DNA from: Ettlia oleoabundans
Lineage: Eukaryota; Chlorophyta; Chlorophyceae; Chlamydomonadales
NCBI GenBank assembly: GCA_019693395.1
Contig: JAAMXP010004246.1
Span: 1 to 27,083 of the forward strand
Length of the DNA: 27,083 nucleotides
Direction of reading: 5' to 3'
Part shown: positions 8,680 through 17,900 of the stretch, piece by piece
Numbering within the stretch: the first letter of the stretch is position 1
Layout: the number at the start of each line of letters is the position of its first letter
Notes under the pieces: generated by a model
The model's input: only the letters and a program-made list of their open reading frames with translations
Databases searched by the model: none
What the model was told of the DNA's origin: nothing
Position numbers and translations under genes: made by a program

Positions 8680-11639
8680 CTACTCTCCATTCCCTGTCCT
8701 CCTATTGGGCAGTTGCGATGCTGCATCTAGCTGCCCAGCGCCCTGCTGCACCTGCAACGCACGTCGATGTTGCCGCTTGTGCTGCCGCCGCTCCTTGAGC
8801 CGGCCCTGAAGCTCGGTGCACCGGTCGCGCCAGTCAAGCAGCACGCCACGCACCGCCAATGGGCAGTTGGATATCACGGCATTCAGGTTGGCCTCCAAAG
8901 CTCTGTGCAGCTCTTGAGGGGTGTCCACGGTCCAGGCCAGTACCGGCTTGCCCAGCTGCGCTGCTGCTGCAAAGAAGCTGTCAGCCATCTGCATTGCACA
9001 ATAGCCTGGTGGTGCAATGTCAGTGTGCGTGTTGAGGAGTTGCGTGGTTGTGAGGGCTCGTCCTGCCCGCCGCAAGATGGCAGCAAAGTGCTAAGTGGCA
9101 GATTGGGTGCTGGGCAGCTGAGTAGGAGGGCACGTCGTGGAAGGCCACTTTGGTCCAGCCTGCTGAACTCACGGCTGAGTATTTGCCTATTAGAATCGTC
9201 CAAGTCAGACTGCGATACGAGCCCGATAAATGCTTACTGGATATCTAGCTGAAATGCTGCTGCTACTTACCTTGATTGAAGGACCCAGCAAAGCAAAAGG
9301 CTCCAGAGCTTCCGGAGTCACAGGCGGGTTGGGGTTGTCTTGATCCTGTGGGCGGTGGTGGCAGCAGAGGATGCGGGAGCCAGGCAGTCAGGTGGGATTG
9401 CTCCGCTCAGAAAATTGGAGGCACTAGTTGGTGGACTGTCAGCGGGGGAAACGTGGGAAGTGGGTCAACTTGAACTACGCCATCTTTGCACCATCCCTGC
9501 CATCAGCTGTTGTTTGAAACCCCTACAACTGTCAAAGCCGCCAAGCCCGACAAACATATTCACACCGCCACCTACCATGTAAGCGCCTATCAGCGGCCCG
9601 CCCCATCGTGTCTGGTTGTGCACCAGGGCCAGCTGCTGTGTAGTGGCGACAAAGAGAGCCACGTGAGCCTCAGCATCCACTGCAGGCAGGCAGGCAGGCA
9701 GGTGCGTGGGTGTCCCCGTCAGAAAGGGCAGACACGTACCAGTCAACACGGGAGCCTCGTGAGGAAGGGCAGGTGGCATGGAGGCAGGCAGCCAGGCAGC
9801 CACTTAGTGGGAAACGCCGGCTGGAGGGGGCTGAATCAGGTAGGCAAGGCGGAAGTAGTGGCTGCAAACAAGCTGCGCTGCATGAAAGGCTGGTAGCACG
9901 AGCTACCAACCGTGCCCCTGCTGCCTATTGCTGGCAACCCCTTGTTGGCCAAGCCCGTCGACTGCTGGCGGGTGCTGCCCTGACACGCCCAGCGCTGCTT
10001 CTCATTTTTCGCCAGCCCGCCCAACTTGCCTGCCTGTGCTGCTGCCGCCACAGAGTTTATTGTGTCAGCGTTGAATGCCTCGGTTTTCAGGTCCATCAGC
10101 AGCACCGGCAGCCTGTGAAGAAGACCGCAACACAAGGACAAGGCGTCACCGGACAACATAAATGAGACATGCTAGCATGGAAAAGCGGTCAGGCGCCCAT
10201 CCATTGCCGCCACCAGGTGCATTCTGCCCCCTCACTCACTGCTCATAGTCAGGCTGATGCTGCCCCTGCCCCGGCTTGGGCCTCCACAGCAGCCCGGACT
10301 GCTCCAGCAGAGCCGCAAACACCTGCGTCACAAGCTGGAGTGGGCGCTGTAAGCTTTGGTGGTAGCTCCCTGGTATAGTTGATGTACCAGGTACGACATC
10401 ATCACCAACCGACCTTAATAAGCGCATCCGCTGTGGGAAATCGCTCCTCGTTGGCCCCAGCCGCTCGCAGCTCTGCTAGGCTCCACTGACCCAGGCTCTG
10501 TGCACCCTGGCGCCCCTGCCCCTGTGCAGCAGCCGAACCATTGGGCCCTGCCGCCGCTACTACCATTGCCAAGTCTTCTGGGTGGCTAGCCACCAGCTGT
10601 CCGTCCCGTGTCTGCACAAAGTCGATGTCGTAGCAGCTGACGCCGCCCTTGTGCAGCACGGAGTAGGCGGAAAGGGAGCCGTGTGGGACGCCGTCCACCG
10701 CCACCCGCCCGCGGTGAGAGCACACGCGCAAATGCTCGGCACGACTGCGAGGTAGGCAGGCAGCATGTGGGGGCAGGCACTGAATGGCAGAGGGTTGGGA
10801 GTGGGCCAGGCCAAGATCAAGCGCATGGTAGGCAAACAGTAAGGGAAGGTCAAGAGGGTGCAAGGCGCAGCTAAGCTAGCATCCACCAAAATCAGGCAAG
10901 CAGGGCTCAAGCGCAGCAACTGCCCACAGTCTTCAACAGGCCGCTTCATCATGTGATGGAGCAGCTTGCCTTCACCCAGGACCCTTATAGGTCTTACCAC
11001 TCCCATTGCCGGCCTCACATAAATATAGCGATATTTTGATTCCCACCACCACCTCATGCCCAGCACCACTCCCACTCACGTGCAAGCCTCTGGGCTCAGC
11101 CGATTGAACCAGTCGCGCTCATCCTCCATACCTGGTAACTGCGCCGCTGCCTGCTGCTGCACAGCTTGCTGCATTTCCTGCTCCACTGCAGGCTGCTGCT
11201 GTTGCTGCTGGCCTTTGGATTGTGCCTGCTGCTGCTGCTGCTGCTGCGAATGCTGCATGGCTTGCGTTTGTTGGGCTCCTTCCTCGTGTCCTGCGTTGGT
11301 GTCAACTGTGCCGCCGCTGTCTGCTTTGCTGGCGCTGCGCTGAATTGAGACGAACTGCTCCGCCACCTGTGCAGCAAGCACAGCTTTGGGCAGGCCATGT
11401 ATTTGCTGCCCGCCAGCCTGGCTAGCATCCAAGAGCGGCCCCTCTTGAACCACCCGCGTCGGTGGGCGATGGTGCCGCCCGCCGCCTTGCACCACCCAAG
11501 CAAAGAGCAGGCCAAGTGCTGCAGCCACTACAGATATCACGAGGCGCTGCTGCCTTGTCAACTGTTGAGACCGCCTGGAACGGCGTGACGCGGCAGGGCC
11601 AGGCGCTCCGTTCGTGCCCCAAGGGGGGGCTCCCGTCAT
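8680..11639 (-). CDS. Membrane-anchored glycerophosphodiester phosphodiesterase family protein
   Basis: Exons in reading order: 11080-11639, 10414-10744, 10240-10322, 10030-10112, 9576-9679, 9271-9345, 8680-8988, giving 514 residues in phase. The intron 9680-10029 uses a GC donor (CAG then GCAAGT). After a basic, Ser/Arg-rich N-terminus, residues about 33-50 form a single hydrophobic segment (RLVISVVAAALGLLFAWVV), so a type II signal anchor is likely. A linker rich in Gln (about 125-175) follows. The GDPD barrel begins near residue 190: CSHRGR with the catalytic HRG at 197-199, then CYDIDFVQTRDGQLVASH (226-241), LPVLLMDLKTEAF, RWGGPLIGAYM, and the C-terminal signature KPVLAWTVDTPQELHRAL with NLNAVISNCPLAV. 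GDPDs hydrolyse glycerophosphodiesters to glycerol-3-phosphate and an alcohol. The usual acids ExD and ExK appear here as DxD and DxK, so substrate and activity are uncertain. The protein ends in a basic, Gln-rich tail of about 50 residues. Confidence 0.85.
9680..10029 (-). other. GC-AG intron of the GDPD gene
   Basis: The donor CAG followed by GCAAGT is the exact consensus of the minor GC donor class. The acceptor lies in a CCTG repeat ending CTGCAG. The join gives AAAAQAVDAEAHVALF in phase. Confidence 0.75.
9682..9702. repeat. (GCAG)n tetranucleotide repeat at a splice acceptor
   Basis: Five contiguous GCAG units lie at the right edge of the GDPD exon 9576-9679. Read on the minus strand this is a CCTG run ending in CTGCAG, so the microsatellite itself makes up the pyrimidine tract and 3' splice site of the GC-donor intron 9680-10029. 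Confidence 0.75.
11150..11250. repeat. CTG/CAG triplet-rich tract (polyglutamine, minus strand)
   Basis: This is an impure CTG-repeat region with a pure run of CTG units near 11226-11246. It lies in exon 1 of the GDPD gene, where the minus strand encodes clustered glutamines between the membrane anchor and the catalytic domain. It is probably a flexible linker and a site of length variation. Confidence 0.75.
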
Positions 11640-11936
11640 GACTGCAGAATGTGCCGATCGTGCATACGCCGCTGCACAAGGCTAGCAGGGATAAGCGTGA
11701 GCCCAGTTTCTGCAGTACAATTAGTACGCGTAGGGGGCCGCAGATGAAGACAGGCGGCTGCTCAAACGCGGCGCTCTGCAATCCCGGCCCTCAGCAAGTT
11801 GTTAAGTTTGAACAGTTTTGCCACGGACAAGGCCTGCTCGATCACTTCATGGCTCGCTCATGATTCCTGTGCAACACGCCTGGTTCTTACAAGGACCTTT
11901 GAGCTCTATTAACGGCAGTGTAGACATTCAGGAAGC
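11640..11936. promoter_or_regulatory. Short divergent spacer between GDPD and RAD54 genes, probable bidirectional promoter
   Basis: The two start codons (minus at 11639, plus at 11937) are 297 bp apart, so both promoters and both leaders must fit here. No TATA box or known element is obvious. The assignment rests on the divergent arrangement. Confidence 0.5.
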
Positions 11937-14900
11937 ATGGCAGGCTCGGCCTGGGAGAGAAGTGACGAGGGCCCCAGTGGTTCGGAGCCCTCGGACTCGG
12001 AGCCCTCGGACTCGGAGCCGTCCTGCATGAGCGACGGCGGCAGCGGTGAGATGACCGATGGTTCAGCAGAAAGTGGCGAGAATGCCGCTGCTGATAAGGA
12101 GCATGGCGGTGGCGATGGCGACAGCGGTGGCGGCAAGGAGGCAGTCGTCAATCCTGAGGAGCTGCGCCGTCAGAACATTAGAGCCTTAGTAAGCGGTGCA
12201 CGGTTGTCCCTGCAGCGCCAACCGCTCCTGCCAAGACTGGGTTTGACCGTGCAGCAGGCAGCCGTGGTGCTGCGGCAGCCCTTCAAATCGCCTCACCCAA
12301 ATGCGCCTGCCATGTCGGAGGTGGGCTCGTAGCGCAGCCAACTCGTGCTGCTGTCGTTGCAGCTGCTTGCCTTTTTCAACCCATTACGCCAATGTTGGGG
12401 GGTGTGCATTATTTCTGTGTGACTCTTTGCTTATTAGAACTCCCATGCAGCATTTGCCAGTTATGCCTGCCCTTACCATGTACATGCCTGCATGCCTAAT
12501 TGCTCGGCTTGCCTTTCTACTGCAGGCACTCAAACGCAAGCTTGCAGCGCGCAAAGCCTTTGTGCCTTGGGGCGGCGGCAAGTTTGTGCCCCTCAAGCTC
12601 AAGGTTCCTCCAAGGGAGGTGGAGCCGCTGCTTGACGTGGATGCGTCGGGTGGCACAGCGGGGCTGGGGGCGGCTGCGGCTGCAGAACATGCGGTGGTGC
12701 TGCCCCCAGGGGTGGAGCCGCTCATAATTTGGGAGCCGCCAGCTGGGGCGGAGGGAGAGGCTGTGCGGGTGGACGACATGCTGACACAGGTGCGGCCAGG
12801 GGGGTTGCGCTAGGTTTCAGTCTGTGTAAGGTTTGAGTTCTGGTGTGCTGGAGATGTCAGGCTGTGCTAGGCTTTCAACAGGTTGATCCTGGGCTGAGCC
12901 GAGCTGAGGAGAAGGCTGACCAGTTATGTGGAGTTCCTGGTTTGGCGGCGCCACTGGGGTGTGCACACAGGATGCCCCGTGCCTCTAGTACATGAAGCAT
13001 GGCATTGACCCACACTACCAACCACCAAAGCTCTTTGTCACGCAGTTTATCCCACATGACCTTTCTGCGCACATGCGCACATGCCCATATGGCCGCTTAC
13101 ACAACGCTGCCCCAAACACTGCAGTTCCTGCGTCCCCACCAGCGGGAGGGTGTGCAGTTCATGTTTGAGTGCGTCACCGGGTTGCGGTCCTTTGAGGGCC
13201 GAGGTGGGTGGGTGCATAGAGGGCCTGAAGTTGGCAACATCAGCTGCTTGCCAGCTCTTGGGGGCTCGCGTGCCTGCGTGGTTCAGCAGCTATGATGGAC
13301 ACAACCTACCCCATTACTCTGATCCCTTGTCCTACTGTCAACCTGAATCTTCCCCTTCCTTTTGTTCGATGTGTTGCCTATGACGTGTACGTGCAACAAC
13401 AGGCTGCATCCTTGCTGACGACATGGGACTGGTGGGTGGCAAGGGCACTATGCAACAGCAGTGCCGGCTGGGCGAATCTGAATGCCAGCAAGCCTATGCT
13501 GCTGTGGCATGGTTGCTTGACTGGCAGCGGTGGCTTGCACAGGGGCTCCCGTTGCTGAATAGTTGCACCATCGCAGGGCAGGGCATGGCTTTCAGCCTAA
13601 AGGGTCTGTTGCACCAGACTCGCACGTATCTGCGGCCTGTCATCAGTGACATTGCGCGCTACTATTGTTCGGTTGGTGTCCCATTGTGCCTGATGCAGGG
13701 CAAGACTCTCCAGGGCATTAGCCTGCTGTGGACGCTGCTCACCGCCAGGGGCCACCCGCTGCTGGGGGGTGACCCCATTGCGCGCCGGGTCATCATCTGC
13801 TGCCCCACGTCCTTAGTGGGGTGAGCGGCACCCTTGCAAACTAACCCCAAACTGCTGCCAAGACTCAGTGCCCGTCCGCGCTGCTGCTGCTGCTGCTGCT
13901 GGCCAGTTGGGAGGGTGCCAGTCGCTGCGAGCACACATCGCAGGCCACAAACTCATGTCATTCCATGCTTTTCTGCCCTGCCCCACCTCGATTTCTTGCA
14001 ATCTTGCAGCAATTGGGACAGCGAGTGCCAGAAGTGGCTCAAGGGGCAGGTGCGCACCCTGCCGCTGTGTGAGAGCTCCCGTGACGAAGCCCTCGCCTCC
14101 ATCTCACAGTTCCTGTCCCCACGCAACCCATACCAGGTGGGCTGCCCTTCCCACCCCCCGCTTTTGCATGAAGCACAGCCCTGCGACTGTTGGACATCTA
14201 GTTGCAAGTGGTTGGGGAATGGTGACTTATGGTGGTGACAGCTCGTGACAGCTGTGCATGAAGACCGGCAGGCATTGGTACTGCCTCCACTCTTCATGCA
14301 CTGCTGGCCTTTCTTCAGCAATTCCCATTGGGGCACTGCTCACAATGCATGGGACGAGCTAGACTCTCCACTACTTGTGACCTCGCGGCATACTACAATG
14401 CAAGCCTTACTCTCCCCTCCTCACATCTACAACCCTATGCACACACAAGCAATATACTGTGGGCCCCCACACCCCACAGGTGATGATCGTGAGCTACGAG
14501 ACCTTCAGGCTACACGCCCAGCGTTTTGCGGACCAGGGGACCTGCGACCTGCTCATTTGTGACGAGGTGGGACGCGTGTGGGGTGACGGGGAACTTGGTG
14601 CTGCCTGTGCGTGTTTGCGCCACAAGAGTGGGTGATGGTATTGGGGTGCTATGGTGTGGGGATTCTCATGTGATGATGGGCAGGCTGGGGCAAGGTGGGA
14701 GGAACAAACAGGCGGTGGGCAAGCCCCGCCCCATCCCACCCTCCGACACCCCCCCCCCCCTCCTCCCCCCCCCTTGTTGGGTGCGCTGCAGGCCCATCGC
14801 CTGAAGAACGACGCCACCCTGACCAACCGTGCGCTGGGGGGGCTGGCCTGCCGCCGCCGCGTGCTGCTGAGTGGCACACCCCTGCAGAACAGGCTGGACG

Positions 14901-17900
14901 AGTTCTACGGTGAGGGGAAGGAGAAACAAATCGTTGCTGGCTTGCTGGGTGGCTAGTGGTTGTGCATCCATGCTGCTTGAACTATCCCATGGGCGCACTG
15001 ATGCCCACACCAATCAACCAACCGGAAACACGCACTATGCATCCTGTCGCAGCCATGGTCAGTTTCTGCAACCCGGGTGTGCTGGGCTCACCTGCCCAGT
15101 TCAGGCGGCACTTTGAGGCGCCAATCCTGGCGGGCAGGGAGCCAGGTGCGGCACTGGGGCCCGTCCCGGCTTGCGACACTGTTGGGCGCAATAGACCTGG
15201 ACTCATCCCCCCGCATGAACTCCACCTACGTTGGCTGCTACCAAACAGTTGCTGTTGAAATCAACTCCACCTGTGTTGTGCGGATCCAAAGGTCAGTTGG
15301 GTCTAAAGGCTCGAATGAACCCTTGCATATGTACTGTGCAGATGCCAGCGAGGGTGAGGTGCACGTGTGCCAGGAGCGCACCGCCGAGCTGTCAGCCCTG
15401 GTCAACCAGTTTATACTGAGGCGCACAAACACGCTGCTCTCACAACACCTGCCGCCAAAGGTGAGTTGGGTTGGGTTCGGAAAAGGGGGATCGGTCCGGC
15501 AGGTGGCGGCTGCGACCGCAGCAGTGGTATGGCCAAATAGCGGCACTGTGGGACTTTAAATCTGGGCTTAGGGGATTTGGCGAGGGCAAGACCCCCCATG
15601 CCCAACCACGTTGCCCGCCTTCCCTTCCTGCCAATGGATAGTTGACACCCACCCCACCCCCTCAACTCGGGCCCCCACATGCCGTGCAGGTTGTGACGAT
15701 TGTGTGCTGCCGCATGACGGCCCTGCAGCGCTCGCTGTACTGCCACTTTCTGGAGTCCAAGGCCGCTGCCGCGCTGTTTGCCACACAAAAGGCTGCACGC
15801 GTGCTGTCCGCCATCACATCCCTGCGTAAGCTGCTCAACCACCCCAAGCTCATCTGGGATGCGCTGCACAGGTGGGATGCGTGGGTGCCTGTATGGGTTT
15901 CAAGCTGCAAGCCTGAACAAGGCGGCTGGAAGCTGTTATGCTACACTCTTGACAACAGGGTCTGGGCACACGCTCTCCTCCCCAGTGGCGTGCACACGCT
16001 CAGAGAAACAGCCCCCCCGCACTGCAGTTGCATCCCCACTAACCTTCAGGAGCCATGTGTGCAGACCTCTGCACACGTCCCACCACACCTGCAACCTGCC
16101 CCCGCCGCCCGCCCGCTTACACCTCTCCCCCCCTCCCCTCGCACCCCCGCATGCAGCAACGCCAAGAGCGATGAGGGCAAGGGGCCCAGCAAGGAGGCGG
16201 AGGGCTTTGAGGGCTGCGCCTCCTTCTTTCCAGAGGACTGGTTCCAGGGCGGGCGCGCTCGCAGCGGCTTCAAAGCGGGTGGGTGGCGGCTTGGCCCCGC
16301 GGCATCAGTCCTCTGCCATTAAACTTGTAACCCTCCAGTCAACCACCCCCCGCTGTCGCCCCCATAATTCACCCAAGCACCCACTCTCCCACCCATTACC
16401 ACCAACTCCCACCGTCCAGGCTGGGAGGTTTTGAGCGGCAAGTTTGCTGTGCTGGCGGGCATGCTGGAGTTGCTGAGGAGCTGCACACGCGACCGCATCG
16501 TCGTGGTGTCAAACTACACACAAACGCTCGACCTGGTGGCGCAGGTGGGAGGGGGAGGAAGGGTGCGCCATGGGTTGTTGGGGCCAAGTGCTGGTGGACA
16601 GATTGTGATTTTCATGCGGAATCTGACCACATTGAAGCCACCACTCATAGTGGGTTAGGCAGGAGGGAAGGTGGAGGAGGTGGTAGTCAAGCTTGCTCGC
16701 CAAGCATCCCACAACAGGGCAGATGCTTGAAGGGGTTTTACTTTGAGTACTAGTGTAGATGGAGCGTGGTGTGTGAGGATATCATGAACCTCCCTCCCTC
16801 CTTGCCCTGCAGCTATGCCGGGACCGCAGCTACCCCTTTGTGCGTCTGGATGGCACCACCACAATCAAGAAGCGAAACAAGCTGGTTCGTGCCCCCCCTT
16901 CCCCCGCTGCCCAGCAGTGCCGATTGCCTAGCGCTCATGCAGCTGCCCCTCTCTGCTGCCGACTGAGGCGTGCTGCTTACCACCGCTTTCTTACTCAGCC
17001 GGCACCGGCAAATTGGTTGCTGACACGTACTGCAGGTCAAAGACTTCAATGATGCCTCACAAAACCAGTTTGCCTTTTTGCTCTCCTCCAAGGCGAGCCA
17101 CCCAAGCAGCACAGTTCTTGCAGCGACAGGCAGCGCATGGTAGCTCTGCAGTGGGGCATGTGCCCGGAGCAGCTGCGGGTGTGTGCCCAGCAGGCAAACT
17201 GCATTGGCCGCAGCCTCTTGCAACTGGTCCCGTGCCGATGGTGCGCCCGCCCCATGTTCCTGCGTGCAGGCTGGCGGGTGTGGGCTGAACCTGATTGGTG
17301 CCAACCGCCTGGTGCTGTTTGGTGAGTGCAGACAACCTGGACGATCCGGCACTGGCAGGGATGGGGTCATCCTGGATGCATGCTGTCATGAGAGCTTGCT
17401 TATGGACGGGCCCACCACCCCCACCCCACCCCACCCCCTATCCCCCATCCAGACCAGCACCCACATGAAGCACCTGCACTGCACGGCACTACCCCCCATT
17501 CTCTCACTCTCCCTGCAGACCCCAGCTGGAACCCGGCCGACGACAAGCAGGCGGCGGCGCGGGTGTGGCGTGACGGGCAGCAGAAGAAGGTGTACGTCTA
17601 CAGGTTCATGGCGGCAGGTGGGAGGTACCTCTGGGCCCAGCATTTCTGCCCGGTCATCTCACACAACACTGTGCGTGCCACATCAGCAACAATGCCTAAG
17701 TCAGAGCCACCACATCGCCTGTAGCATCTGCTGTTGGCTGTTGACTGGCCAGAGCGGCAGTTGTGGATGGGTGGTTGTCTGGCTCTGTCTTCCTGCCATG
17801 TTGCTGGCTTGTGGCAGCACCCTGCTTAGTGAGCAGGTTGCTCTAAGACTGAGCCTTTGCTGGAGGGGAAAGCCCTTGGGAAAGCAGGCAAGCAGGCGGT

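Noticed and set aside
7886..8809. Plus-strand open frame of 307 codons
   Set aside because: It reads the last TLC exon in the wrong frame, crosses the convergent intergenic region and ends antisense to the GDPD gene. The membrane-segment frame ending at 8087 is the real one.
13000..13120. Possible additional upstream RAD54 coding sequence before the LRPHQ exon
   Set aside because: Frames here contain no RAD54 wording and the TGCAG acceptor at 13124 gives a clean start, so this stretch was left as intron.
15642..16322. Continuous frame through a RAD54 intron
   Set aside because: The frame is open across the intron 15872-16156, but the inserted sequence has no helicase similarity and good donor and acceptor sites flank it, so I treated it as an intron that happens to lack stops in this frame.
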